From the NCBI RefSeq assembly GCF_030466625.1, contig NZ_JADEVT010000006.1, forward strand, positions 1 through 64,000: 64,000 nt of DNA, given 5' to 3'. The notes under the pieces are model-generated. The model saw nothing but the letters and a program-made list of their open reading frames with translations, did not search any database and was not told the DNA's origin. The DNA comes from Nocardioides sp. ChNu-153 (lineage in GTDB: Bacteria; Actinomycetota; Actinomycetes; Propionibacteriales; Nocardioidaceae). Below are positions 41,429 to 50,310 of this stretch, one piece after another (positions within the stretch are counted from its first letter, which is position 1; each line of letters opens with the position of its first letter). A program made the position numbers and the translations under genes.

Positions 41429-42813
41429 ACGAGGCTCCTGCGCGCCCGGGACCGGCGCGCGGCACCCGCGGCGGCCGTGAGCCCGACGGAGAGCAGCGCC
41501 AGCGCCGCGAGGCCCGCGCCGACGAGGTAGGAGTCGCGGAACGCCAGCGACACCGACCGGTCGAGCTGGTCGTCGAGGCCGCGCTCGAGGTCGGCGACCG
41601 CGGCCTCGTCCTCGGCCCGTACGTCGAGCTCGGCGAACGCCCCGTCCAGCTCCGGCACCTGCCCGCGCTGGTCGGTGAGGTGGGAGCCGAGGGCCCGGGC
41701 GACGGAGATCTTGTCGTCGGGCTGCAGCGGCGCGTCGAGCACCAGCGCGGCGATGGCCTCGGTCGCGGGCTCCTCGGCGTCGAGGAGGTCGGCGGTGAAG
41801 ACCGGCGTCAGCACCGCCAGCCCCACCACGACGCCGAGGTGGCGGGCGCTGATGGTCCAGGCGGCGTGCCGGGCGCGAGGGAGCCGGTCCTCCATGGCGC
41901 GGTGGGTGAGCTCGTCGACGCTGAGCCCGAGGCCGAGGCCGACGAGGGCCTGCGGGGCGACGGTCCACCACAGGTCGGCCGACGGCGGGAGCGCGAGACC
42001 GACGAGACCGCCGGCGACGAGCACGCAGCCCGCAGCCAGCTCGAGGTCGGGCGTGGTGCGCAGCAGCCGCGCCAGGGGTTGGGCCGCGAGCGCCGCGACG
42101 GGGATGACGGACACAGTGAGCGCGGCGGTGGCGGGCGAGTGGCGCCACCCCTCCACCAGCAGCAGCACGAGCAGGAAGAGCGCGGCGGTCAGCGCGGCGG
42201 AGAGCAGGGCGAGCGTGACGTTGTGGCCGATGACGGGCCGGTGGCTGACGGCCGGCTCCGGGACGGCCTGGCCCTGGTGCCGGGTGCGTACGGCGAGCGC
42301 CGCCGGCACCGCGAGCGCCGCGAACGGCACCTGGGCGATGAAGATCGCCTGCCACGAGATGGCCTCGGTCAGCAGGCCACCGGCGACGGGGCCCGCCGCC
42401 GTACCGACGACCCCGGCGGTGACCCAAGCCGCCACGCCGCGGCGCTCGCCGGAGCGGGCGACGAGCAGCTCCAGCGCCCCGACGAGCGCGAACGCCCCGC
42501 CGACCGCCTGCAGGCAGCGGGCCGCGATGAGCACCTCGATCGTGGGGGCGGCGGCGCACCACGCCGAGGCGCCGGCGAAGACGGCGATGCCGGCGGCGGC
42601 GAGGATGCGCGGGCGGACCCGCAACGGCCGCAGGGCGGCCGGTACGGCGAGCACCCCCAGCACGAGGTTGTAGGAGATGAGCACCCACGCGACCTCGGTG
42701 ACCGACGCGTCGAGCTGCTCGAGCATCTCGGGTAGCGCGAGGGTGACGATCGCCGAGTCGGCCAGCACGAGCCCGACCGTTACGGTCAGCAGCAGGCCCA
42801 CGAGTCGGTGCAC
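41425..42813 (-). CDS. MFS multidrug-type exporter
   Basis: This 462-aa transporter has about 14 hydrophobic segments, the DHA2-like layout. It begins LVGLLLTVTVGLVLADSAIVTLALP, the typical TM1 motif of this group, then VAWVLISYNL and GVVGTAAGPVAGGLLTE (motif C for antiporters). A soluble loop of about 90 residues (DLLDAEEPATEAIAALVLD onward) precedes the final helix, which is unusual. GTG 42813 gives a normal N-terminus. Substrate unknown. Confidence 0.88.
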   Translation of the reverse strand: MHRLVGLLLTVTVGLVLADSAIVTLALPEMLEQLDASVTEVAWVLISYNLVLGVLAVPAALRPLRVRPRILAAAGIAVFAGASAWCAAAPTIEVLIAARCLQAVGGAFALVGALELLVARSGERRGVAAWVTAGVVGTAAGPVAGGLLTEAISWQAIFIAQVPFAALAVPAALAVRTRHQGQAVPEPAVSHRPVIGHNVTLALLSAALTAALFLLVLLLVEGWRHSPATAALTVSVIPVAALAAQPLARLLRTTPDLELAAGCVLVAGGLVGLALPPSADLWWTVAPQALVGLGLGLSVDELTHRAMEDRLPRARHAAWTISARHLGVVVGLAVLTPVFTADLLDAEEPATEAIAALVLDAPLQPDDKISVARALGSHLTDQRGQVPELDGAFAELDVRAEDEAAVADLERGLDDQLDRSVSLAFRDSYLVGAGLAALALLSVGLTAAAGAARRSRARRSLV

Positions 42814-42883
42814 CGGGTCATCGTCGCACCGGGGTGGGTGGGTAAGTGCGGTCGACTCTCGCGCCGTCCGGGTCAGTGTGCGT

Positions 42884-43450
42884 TCAGGCGGGTTCGGCGG
42901 CGGGATAGGGGTCGGCGAAGCGGTTGAGCGCGTCCAGGTAGCGTCCGCCGACCTCGATGCGCGTGATGTCGCGGTGACGCCAGCGCTCCGTCTCGGGTGC
43001 CCACACTCCGTCACGACCGACGAAGTGCAGCGTGAGCCGCTTCTTCCCGAGCTTGACGAGCCGGCCGATCGCGAGCGGCTCGTCGCGCAGCGTCTCCATG
43101 CGAATGGCGAAGATGTCCGCCTTGAAGGCGGCTGCGTTGAGCATGTCGATCAACCCGGCCTCGGGCGGGCACTCGAACGTGGCGACCGTCGAGCCGAGGC
43201 CGTTGATCGCTCGGTGGTGGTAAGGGTCGTCGTCGCGGAACCAGACGCGCGAGACGTCGCTGAGACGCAGCATCACGAGGTCGTCGAGGTGCACGCCGTC
43301 GGCGAGCTCGTGGAGGACCACCCAGTCGTCTGTCAGGGTGACGACGAACCCGTCCGTCATGGTGAGCTCGAAGTCGTCTCGGACCACCGTGGCGATCCGC
43401 CCGTCGGTCAACGAGCTCTCGAGCCGGCGGCGGATCTTGCTCTGCTTCAT
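42884..43450 (-). CDS. Hypothetical protein with two barrel-like repeats
   Basis: The 188-aa soluble product was not assigned. Two halves look alike: FELTMTDGFVVTLTDDWVVL leading to LVMLRLSDVSRVWFRDDD, and LGKKRLTLHFVGRDGVWA leading to HRDITRIEVGGRYLDALNRF. The pattern of short beta strands around an aspartate-rich turn suggests two SH3/Sm-like barrels. The gene is lower in GC than neighbours and lies 119 bp downstream of the GTPase operon on the same strand. Confidence 0.7.
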   Translation of the reverse strand: MKQSKIRRRLESSLTDGRIATVVRDDFELTMTDGFVVTLTDDWVVLHELADGVHLDDLVMLRLSDVSRVWFRDDDPYHHRAINGLGSTVATFECPPEAGLIDMLNAAAFKADIFAIRMETLRDEPLAIGRLVKLGKKRLTLHFVGRDGVWAPETERWRHRDITRIEVGGRYLDALNRFADPYPAAEPA

Positions 43451-43569
43451 GGCCCCGAGTCTGTAGGACAGCTCGTCGCAGCGCTGCCCGTTATCGGTCC
43501 GGTACGGGTTTGCTCGTCACAGATATTCCGCAGCCAAGCCGTGTCGAGACCAGCGGGTTCGAACGAACT

Positions 43570-43974
43570 TCAACGGCTGCGGACCTGCATCCCGTCCGCG
43601 TGATCCAGGTACATGGCCGACGGCGGAGAAGGCGAGTCCCAGACTGCTGCGTACGCCGCGCTGACAACGGGCCAGAGTTGCTCTCGACCGTCCTCGACGG
43701 ACTCGATCTGTCGCGCGAGAGGTCCGAGGACGATGAACTCGTGGGGGATGACCCGGCCGGCGGTGTCGGCCCGGCCCTCGGGGTCGGGAAACCGAAGCGC
43801 CACGTTGGTTCCCTCGCGACGCCACGCCTCAGACTGATCGCGAAGAGCACCGAACGTACGTTCGTACATGGGCAGCGGGTCGCTCAGACCGGCGTCGAGC
43901 AAGAAGCGAAACACCCAGGATCGTCCCCGCGTCGCCCAGATGAGACGGGTGACGTGGGCGGACTGATCGCTCAC
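43570..43974 (-). CDS. Small protein coupled to the GTPase gene
   Basis: This 134-aa protein is soluble, with WATRGRSWVFRFLLDAG near the start and PHEFIVLGPLARQIESVEDG in the middle. No known domain, signal or membrane segment was seen. Its GTG overlaps the GTPase stop (GTGA), so the two are made together, and it is the likely partner or effector of the GTPase. Codon use is lower in GC than the window average, like the GTPase. Confidence 0.72.
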   Translation of the reverse strand: MSDQSAHVTRLIWATRGRSWVFRFLLDAGLSDPLPMYERTFGALRDQSEAWRREGTNVALRFPDPEGRADTAGRVIPHEFIVLGPLARQIESVEDGREQLWPVVSAAYAAVWDSPSPPSAMYLDHADGMQVRSR

Positions 43975-45164
43975 TTTGCCTTCCGGATCACGTTGTCTGC
44001 GACACCCTGCTCGAGGTCGAGCTTGAGTTGGGTGAGCATGGCGCGCAGGTAGTCGTGCTGGGCGCGTGCTTGCTCGTTCATCTCACGCAACTTCGGCCCA
44101 GCGAGTTCCACGGCTTCGACCAGGATCGGGCCGAGCTTGGCGGCAACCTTCGTGGCCCTGCCGGCCTTGGGAAGTCTCGCGAGAGCCTTCTCCACCAGCA
44201 CGAACCTTCCCCCGGTCAGTCCCGCTGCCAACAGTTCGGCGCCGTCGGCGAGCGAGTCGAGGACCTTCATGGGAATGGTGAGCCTCGACTGCCACTGGAC
44301 GCGGCGCTCGAGCGGCAGCAGCGAAGCGACGGGGAGGACGAGGTCGACGCCGACGCGCCGGGTGAGGTCGATCTCGACAGGAGAACCGGCGTCGGCCGTC
44401 AGCTCGAACTTCGCGGACGAGAGCAGCATGAAGTCATCGCCGATCGCAAGTGCGTCGGGTGTGTCAATCAACTGCTGGAGCGTCGTCCGAAGGTTCTCGA
44501 CGTCTTCGGCCGCCTTGAGGATGACCAGATCGCGGAAGGCGTGCACGTCGATCTCCGGGAGCAGATCGGCCTTGGACAGGGAGAGGATCCAGATGCGCGG
44601 AAACTCGACCAGTCGCCCCTCGCCGGCCAGCAGCTCGTCCTTGAGCCTCAGCAGGTTCTGTCGGAAGTTGCCGAGCACCGACTTGAGGTAGCGCTCTTCC
44701 TGCCCGCGATAGTCGAGCAACTTCTGCCCGTCGATGAGCAGGAGGGCCACGTCGGACTTCAGGAGCGATCGGAACGTGTCCGTCCGGCGGTTCCGCTCCT
44801 CGTCGCTTGAGGGCTCGTCCTGGAACCAGTCACCTGGGTAGTCGTGCCACGCCAGCCGGAGGACGTCGAAGGGCCGCTTCTTGGCGGTGTCCAGGTCCGC
44901 GCCGCGGAGCTTCAACGAGAAGTAGTAGGTGGTATTGGCAAAACGAGTAGCCATGGGGGCGGTCCCGTTGTCCCGCATGCCGAGGTAGTTCTGGTAGAGC
45001 CGGTTTCCCTGGCCAGTGTCGTCTGCAATGAGGTCCCAGAGCTCGTTCTTGTAAGACCCCTCCTGGGTGGGCCCGAAGAAGGAAGAGACGAGCACTGTCT
45101 TGCCCGAGCCGCTCTCGCCGAACACTGCGACGTGTTGTTCCCGAATCCGGGGGTACTTCGCCAT
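43971..45164 (-). CDS. TRAFAC-like P-loop GTPase of an accessory operon
   Basis: The 397-aa protein has an N-terminal P-loop G16-ESGSGK-T23, a switch-type DxxG in LAWHDYPGDWF, LLLIDGQKLLDY, and the base-recognition motif in ILSLSKADLL (KxD form), so GTP is favoured over ATP. From about residue 300 the protein is helical and Ala/Lys-rich (LVEKALARLPKAGRATKVAA) and ends in a likely coiled coil with ARAQHDYLRAMLTQLKLDLE. It has a leaderless -10 TAGGTT six bases before ATG. Lower GC suggests transfer. Such lone GTPases with small partners occur in conflict systems; this is inference. Confidence 0.78.
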   Translation of the reverse strand: MAKYPRIREQHVAVFGESGSGKTVLVSSFFGPTQEGSYKNELWDLIADDTGQGNRLYQNYLGMRDNGTAPMATRFANTTYYFSLKLRGADLDTAKKRPFDVLRLAWHDYPGDWFQDEPSSDEERNRRTDTFRSLLKSDVALLLIDGQKLLDYRGQEERYLKSVLGNFRQNLLRLKDELLAGEGRLVEFPRIWILSLSKADLLPEIDVHAFRDLVILKAAEDVENLRTTLQQLIDTPDALAIGDDFMLLSSAKFELTADAGSPVEIDLTRRVGVDLVLPVASLLPLERRVQWQSRLTIPMKVLDSLADGAELLAAGLTGGRFVLVEKALARLPKAGRATKVAAKLGPILVEAVELAGPKLREMNEQARAQHDYLRAMLTQLKLDLEQGVADNVIRKAK

Positions 45165-45170
45165 GTACGG

Positions 45171-45176
45171 AACCTA
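45171..45176 (-). promoter_or_regulatory. -10 TAGGTT for the GTPase operon
   Basis: On the minus strand TAGGTT is followed by six bases and ATG 45164, the leaderless arrangement. The operon would start transcription at or just before the ATG. Confidence 0.55.
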
Positions 45177-45319
45177 GCGCGGTGCGCCGACAGGGGTCGT
45201 GGGTTCGGGCATCCCGGTTGAGGTCCGCCGGTCCGCGCGGGCTCCGGCGCTTCCACCGCCTTTTCGAGCGGGGTCTGCTGGTGGGGATGATGCGGTCAGG
45301 CCGCGGCGTTCACCACGTC

Positions 45320-45691
45320 ATGACCCAGCGCCCGCACCTCATCCCCGACGAGACCCACCCCATCACCGTCACGCCCACGGAGGGCCGGGTCGTGGTCACG
45401 CGCCACGGCCGCGTCATCGCCGAGACCGACAGCGCGCTGACTCTGCAGGAGGCGAGCTACCCGGCGGCGCAGTACGTCCCGCTCGCCGACGTCGACGCGT
45501 CGGTCCTCGAGCGGACGAGCCACGCGACGTACTGCCCCTACAAGGGCGAGGCCGGCTACTTCTCGCTCGTCGACGGTGACGACCGCGCGGAGAACGCGGT
45601 CTGGGGGTACGACGCGCCGTACGACGCCGTCGCACCCATCGCCGGCCACGTCGCGTTCTACCCGAACCAGGTGGAGATCAGCGTCGGCTGA
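45320..45691 (+). CDS. DUF427 domain-containing protein
   Basis: The 123-aa protein matches DUF427: VVVTRHGRVIAETDSALTLQ, SYPAAQYVPLADVD, TSHATYCPYKGEAGYFSL, ENAVWGYDAPYDAV and a C-terminal HVAFYPNQVEI. The family is common in actinobacteria and has no proven function; a small beta-barrel fold is known. ATG 45320 (MTQRPHLIPD) gives the usual family start; in-frame codons further upstream extend only into unrelated sequence. Confidence 0.92.
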   Translation: MTQRPHLIPDETHPITVTPTEGRVVVTRHGRVIAETDSALTLQEASYPAAQYVPLADVDASVLERTSHATYCPYKGEAGYFSLVDGDDRAENAVWGYDAPYDAVAPIAGHVAFYPNQVEISVG

Positions 45692-45700
45692 CCTGCGTGG

Positions 45701-46711
45701 TCACGCCCAGCGGGTCGCCGCCGACGCCGGCGTGCTGGTGAGCACCCGCACCGCCATCGACGTCGTCGCCTCGACGTTGAGGAACCCCACCACACGGCTG
45801 ACCCGATCGACGTCGAGCGGCAGCAGCCCCGGCGTACCGGGCACGTCCGGCGTCAGCCCCAGGTCGAGGTCGTCGTGGCCGCGCATCATCGACACGTTGA
45901 AGTCGTAGCGCTCCCGGGCTCCTGACGCGGTGAGGTGCCGGACGACGCGCGTGCCCAGGCGGGGGCTCCCGTTGTCCACCGCCCACGAGTCGAGGGCCGC
46001 AGCGACCGTGCTGCCGTCGCCGTGCTCGACGTCGGCCCACACGGCCTGCATGGAGCCGGCCGCCTCCAGGAGGATGGCGGCGGTCTTCTCGCCGATCCCC
46101 GGTACGCCGGGGAGGTTGTCGCTGGCGTCGCCGCGCAGCGCGGCGTACGCGAGGTAGTTCTCGGCCGCGACGCCGTACATCGCGTGCAGCCGCCGCGGGT
46201 CGAGCAGCGGCGAGCCGTTGATGCCGCCGTCGATCAGCCGCAGCACCTTCGTGTGGTCGCTGATGTGGGCGAACGTGTCGCGGTCGGACGTGATGATGAC
46301 GCAGTCCCACCCGTGCCGACCGGCCCACGCGGCCCCCGAGGCGCTGACGTCGTCGGCCTCGAGCCCGGGCGGGGTGAGCGTCGCCAAGCCGAGCGCGTCG
46401 AGCAGAGCGCCCGCCCGCTCGAGCTGCCCGATCAGCTCGGGGTGCTTCTCGGCACGGCCGGCCTTGTACGCCGGGTACGCGTCGCGCCGCACGGACGCGG
46501 TCCGGTCGTCCAGGCCGAAGAGCACCGCGTCCGGCGCGAACCGGTCGATGGACTCGATGATCTGGCGCAGCATCCCGTGCAGCGCCCAGACCGGTCGGCC
46601 CGCACGGTCGAGCGCCCGGGTGTGGGCACGCGCGTGGTGGTTGCGGTGCAGCAGCGACGGCGCGTCGACGACGAGGAGGAGCTTGCGGGGGGTGTCGTCG
46701 GTCGGGCTCAT
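45701..46711 (-). CDS. 5'-3' exonuclease (PolI N-terminal-like, FEN family)
   Basis: The 336-aa nuclease resembles the 5' exonuclease domain of DNA polymerase I. Motifs: LLLVVDAPSLLHRNHHA, VLFGLDDRTASVRRDAYPAYKAGR, LEADDVSAS (metal Asp), VIITSDRDTFAHIS, ALRGDASDNLPGVPGIGEKTAA (helix-hairpin-helix with metal Asp). A C-terminal extension of about 70 residues follows. In actinobacteria this stand-alone gene complements PolI. Start ATG 46711; a TACGAT box lies nine bases upstream. Confidence 0.92.
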   Translation of the reverse strand: MSPTDDTPRKLLLVVDAPSLLHRNHHARAHTRALDRAGRPVWALHGMLRQIIESIDRFAPDAVLFGLDDRTASVRRDAYPAYKAGRAEKHPELIGQLERAGALLDALGLATLTPPGLEADDVSASGAAWAGRHGWDCVIITSDRDTFAHISDHTKVLRLIDGGINGSPLLDPRRLHAMYGVAAENYLAYAALRGDASDNLPGVPGIGEKTAAILLEAAGSMQAVWADVEHGDGSTVAAALDSWAVDNGSPRLGTRVVRHLTASGARERYDFNVSMMRGHDDLDLGLTPDVPGTPGLLPLDVDRVSRVVGFLNVEATTSMAVRVLTSTPASAATRWA

Positions 46712-46737
46712 CGGGTGGCCATCGTAGGCCGCGCCCG

Positions 46738-48309
46738 TCAGTCGCGTCGCCGCCCGCGGATCGTCTCCAACGGACGGCGCGGCAGCTTCGGCAGCTGCGT
46801 GGCCCGCCCGTGGAGGGCGAGCAGCAGGGTGGCCACCGTCGTCTCCTGCTCGGCGGTGCGCTCGAAGGTCGTGAGGTTGATCGGCGCCTTGAACCGCGTG
46901 CGGGTCACCGACTTGGCGTAGGTGAACTCCCGCAGCCCGTCCGGCCCGTGGATGCGACCGAAACCGGAGTCGCCGACACCGCCGAACGGCAGGGAGGGGA
47001 CGCCGGCGAACGAGATCACCGAGTTGATCGATGTCATCCCCGTGCGGAGTCGCCGCGCCAGGTCCTCCCCGTTCCCGCCGGTGAAGATCGCCGAGCCGAG
47101 CCCGTACTTCCCCGCGTTGGTCAGCTCGACCGCCTCGTCCATGTCGCGCACCTTGCGCACGGTGACGGTCGGCCCGAACGTCTCCTCGGTGACCGCCTCG
47201 CTGTCCTCGGGCACATCGACGAGGACGGTCGGCTGCACGAACCGGTCGCCCACCGCGTCGGATCCGCCGACCACTGCCCGCCCACCGCGGGCGAGCGCGT
47301 CGGCGACGTGGCGGCGTACGACGTCGAGCTGGCCGGGCATGGTCATCGGGCCGATCTTGGCGTCGACGTCGACACCGGCGTGGACGGTCCGGGCGCGCTC
47401 GGCGAGCAGGGCGACGAACCGGTCGTGCACCCGCTCGTGGACGTAGATGCGCTCGACGCCGGCGCAGGTCTGGCCGGCGTTGGCGAAGGCGCCCCAGGCG
47501 GCGGCGTCCGCAGCGGCGTCGAGGTCGGCGTCCTCGTCGACGAGCAGCGCGTCCTTGCCGCCCGCCTCGACCACCACGGGGGTGAGCGTCTCGGCGCAGG
47601 CCGCCATCACGCGCTTGCCGGTGGCGGTCGAGCCGGTGAAGGCGACCTTGTCGACGCCGGCCCGGCACAGCGCGGCCCCGGTCTCGCCGAGGCCGGTGAC
47701 GACCTGCAGCAGGTCGTGGTCGGGGACGACCTCGCGCAGGCTGTCGGCGAGCCACAGACCGACGCCGGGGGTCAGCTCGCTGGGCTTGAACACGACGGTG
47801 TTGCCCGCGGCCAGCGCGTAGGCGATCGATCCCATCGGGGTGAAGACGGGGTAGTTCCACGGGCCGATGACGCCGACGACGCCCAGGGGGAGGTACTCCA
47901 CCGACGCCGCCTGGTTCGCGAGCAGCAGGCCGGGCGAGACGCGCTTGCGACCGAGGACCTTCTCGGCGTGCGACCCGGCCCAGGCGAGGTGGTCGATCGT
48001 GAGGGCGCACTCGAGCTGGGCGTCGCCGTGCGGCTTGCCCGTCTCCTGGTGCACGGCGTCGCACAGCTGCGCGAGCCGGCGCGTGAGGACGGCCCGCCAC
48101 TGGGTGAGCACCTCGCGGCGGCCGGCGAAGCCGAGGTCGGCCCACCAGCCGGCGGACTCCCGGGCCCGCGCGACGGCCGCACGGACGTCGGCCTCGTCGT
48201 GGACGGGGTGGACGCCCACCACGTCGCCGGTGGCGGGGTTGATCGACTCGAACGTCGGCCGCTCGCTCGCAGCGGCGGCCGGATTCGGGGGAGTGGTCGT
48301 GGTGGTCAT
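46738..48309 (-). CDS. NAD(P)-dependent aldehyde dehydrogenase
   Basis: This 523-aa enzyme oxidises an aldehyde to an acid. Motifs: PLGVVGVIGPWNYPVFTPMG, KPSELTP, AFTGSTATGKRVM, VVVEAGGKDALLV (general-base Glu), AFANAGQTCAGVERIYV (catalytic Cys), and EETFGPTVTV. It most resembles succinic-semialdehyde/betaine-aldehyde type enzymes. It begins 3 bp after the GMC oxidoreductase stop, so an alcohol is probably oxidised to aldehyde and then acid by this pair. Confidence 0.93.
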   Translation of the reverse strand: MTTTTTPPNPAAAASERPTFESINPATGDVVGVHPVHDEADVRAAVARARESAGWWADLGFAGRREVLTQWRAVLTRRLAQLCDAVHQETGKPHGDAQLECALTIDHLAWAGSHAEKVLGRKRVSPGLLLANQAASVEYLPLGVVGVIGPWNYPVFTPMGSIAYALAAGNTVVFKPSELTPGVGLWLADSLREVVPDHDLLQVVTGLGETGAALCRAGVDKVAFTGSTATGKRVMAACAETLTPVVVEAGGKDALLVDEDADLDAAADAAAWGAFANAGQTCAGVERIYVHERVHDRFVALLAERARTVHAGVDVDAKIGPMTMPGQLDVVRRHVADALARGGRAVVGGSDAVGDRFVQPTVLVDVPEDSEAVTEETFGPTVTVRKVRDMDEAVELTNAGKYGLGSAIFTGGNGEDLARRLRTGMTSINSVISFAGVPSLPFGGVGDSGFGRIHGPDGLREFTYAKSVTRTRFKAPINLTTFERTAEQETTVATLLLALHGRATQLPKLPRRPLETIRGRRRD

Positions 48310-48312
48310 CGT

Positions 48313-49911
48313 TCAGGCCTTTCCGCGCAGGAGGTCGGCGGCACGCTCGCCGATCATGATGGAAGCGGCGTTGGTGTTGCCGCGGGTCACCATCGGCATC
48401 ACGCTGGCGTCGGCGACGCGCAGCCCGTCGACCCCGCGCACCCGCAGCTGCGGGTCGACGACCGAGCGCTCGTCACCGCCCATCGCGCAGGTGCCGACCG
48501 GGTGGTAGAGCGTCTGGGTGTAGCTGCGCAGGTGCTCGACGATCTGCGCGTCGGTCGGGTCGTCGCCCCAGGACTCCATCGTCGGCAGCCCGGGCCCGGC
48601 CACGTGCTCTGCCAGCGGACCGGTCGCGACGGTCTCGAGCATCCGGCGTACGCCGGCGGTCATCGCGTCGAGGTCGGCCTGGTCGTCGAAGTAGCCCGGG
48701 TCGATCTCCGGGTGCCAGCGCGGGTCGGTGGAGCGCAGCCGCAGCGCGCCGCGGCTCTCGACCGAGACCAGCGTCGGCGCGACGGTGACGCTGCGGGCGG
48801 TCGCCTCGTGGAACCCGTTGTCGTAGAAGCCGGTCGGCGCGACGTGGACCTGCAGGTCGGGCGCGGCCAGGCTGTCGCGGGTGCGCCAGAAGCCGCCGCC
48901 CTCGCCGACGTTCGAGGTGAGCGGCCCGGTGCCGGTCGCCTTGGCGCGCGCGAACTGCACCAGGTTGTTGTGGTCGAGCAGGTCGGTGGTGTCGCGCGTG
49001 TGGAAGACGAGCGGCACGGCCGGGTGGTCGTGCAGGTTCTGGCCGACGCCGGGCAGGTCGACGGCGACATCCACGCCGATCTCGGTCAGGTGCGTGCCCG
49101 GACCGATGCCGGAGAGCAGGAGCAGCTGGGGCGAGTTGATGGCGCCGCCGGCGAGGACGACCTCGCCCTCGACGTACGCCGTGCGGCTGCCGGCGCCGTG
49201 CTGGTAGGCGACGCCCACGGCCCGGCCACCCTCCAGGACGACCCGCTCGGCGAGCGCGCCGGTGCGGATCGTGAGGTTGGGCCGGCTCGCGGCGGGCTCG
49301 AGGTACGCCTTCGCGGTGGACCAGCGCCGCCCCTTGCGGCAGGTGACCTGGTAGAGCCCCGCGCCCTCCTGCTCGGCGCCGTTGAAGTCGTCGGTGGGCT
49401 TGAACCCGGCGGCCACGGCCGACTCGACCCAGGAGGTGGTCAGCGGGTGGGTGTAACGCCGATCCTCGACGTGCAGCGGGCCGTCCTGCCCGTGGTACGG
49501 CCCGCCGAGGCGCGTGTTGGCCTCCGAGCGGATGAAGTACGGCAGGACGTCGTCGTACCCCCACCCGGTCGCCCCGTAGGCGTCGCGCCAGGTGTCGAAG
49601 TCCGCGCGGTTGCCGCGGATGTAGATCATCGCGTTCATCGACGAGCAGCCGCCGAGGGCCTTCATGCGGGGCCAGTACGCACGCCGCCCCTCCAGCTGCT
49701 TCTGCTCGCTGGTCTGGTAGTTCCAGTCCCACCGCGTCTTGAAGAGGTTCGGGAACGCCGCCGGGATGCTGATCTCGTCCGCGTCGGCGGGGCCGCCGGC
49801 CTCGAGCAGGAGGACCGAGACCGACGGGTCCTCGGTCAGGCGGGCGGCGAGCGCGGCGCCGGCGCTGCCGGCTCCGACCACCACGTGGGTGAAGACTTCC
49901 CGGTCCGGCAC
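48313..49911 (-). CDS. GMC-family FAD oxidoreductase (choline/alcohol dehydrogenase-like)
   Basis: The 532-aa protein has the FAD fold HVVVGAGSAGAALAARL, YWPRMKALGGCSSMNAMIY (GMC signature 1), LAGGAINSPQLLLLSGIGP (signature 2) and the catalytic His in LYHPVGTCAMG. This suits choline dehydrogenase (BetA) or medium-chain alcohol dehydrogenase (AlkJ). With the aldehyde dehydrogenase downstream, conversion of choline to betaine is possible, and an OpuC-type importer lies 25 kb away, but substrate is not shown by sequence. GTG start has GAGGAGG upstream. Confidence 0.93.
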   Translation of the reverse strand: MPDREVFTHVVVGAGSAGAALAARLTEDPSVSVLLLEAGGPADADEISIPAAFPNLFKTRWDWNYQTSEQKQLEGRRAYWPRMKALGGCSSMNAMIYIRGNRADFDTWRDAYGATGWGYDDVLPYFIRSEANTRLGGPYHGQDGPLHVEDRRYTHPLTTSWVESAVAAGFKPTDDFNGAEQEGAGLYQVTCRKGRRWSTAKAYLEPAASRPNLTIRTGALAERVVLEGGRAVGVAYQHGAGSRTAYVEGEVVLAGGAINSPQLLLLSGIGPGTHLTEIGVDVAVDLPGVGQNLHDHPAVPLVFHTRDTTDLLDHNNLVQFARAKATGTGPLTSNVGEGGGFWRTRDSLAAPDLQVHVAPTGFYDNGFHEATARSVTVAPTLVSVESRGALRLRSTDPRWHPEIDPGYFDDQADLDAMTAGVRRMLETVATGPLAEHVAGPGLPTMESWGDDPTDAQIVEHLRSYTQTLYHPVGTCAMGGDERSVVDPQLRVRGVDGLRVADASVMPMVTRGNTNAASIMIGERAADLLRGKA

Positions 49912-50254
49912 GACGTCCTCCTCGGCTCGTGGGCGCTACCGCAGGTGTCGGCGGCGCCCGAGAGCACACTAGGGGTCTTTGTGACGTGGGGCACTAGGTG
50001 AGCGCAGCGGAAAGTCCGCGGAGTTCGCGCTTATCGTCGTCGGTGGGTGGGGGCTCGACGGTGGGGACTCCCGGCCCCACGCCGTGTCGACGAACCACGT
50101 GCCGACGCCAAGAGGCCGCCGCTGACGCTCGACCGGAACGGCGCCGCACCGCGCGGCGCCCGCGGTCGATCGGCGTACGGGATCCGGTCGAGAGTCGGCT
50201 CCGCACGTGCCCGCTCCTCGAGACACCGGAGCCGAAGCAGCCCGGTACGACGCA
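49912..50254. other. 343-bp gap between GMC gene and glnA terminator
   Basis: It should contain the promoter of the GMC/aldehyde dehydrogenase operon. CACTAGG is repeated directly near 49966-50000, which could be an operator. The rest shows no coding pattern or RNA structure that was recognised. Confidence 0.4.
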
Positions 50255-50287
50255 CGCCCCCGGTCACCGCAGCGGTGACCGGGGGCG
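50255..50287. terminator. Perfect 16-bp hairpin downstream of glnA
   Basis: Arms 50255-50270 and 50272-50287 are exact inverted copies separated by one base. It begins 24 bases after the glnA stop on the minus strand. Confidence 0.8.
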
Positions 50288-50310
50288 TCGCGACAGACGT
50301 CGGAGCGAAC

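Noticed and set aside
46810..50001. 1063-aa plus-strand frame opposite the aldehyde dehydrogenase and GMC genes
   Set aside because: It has no recognisable motif and spans two well-supported minus-strand genes with all catalytic residues.
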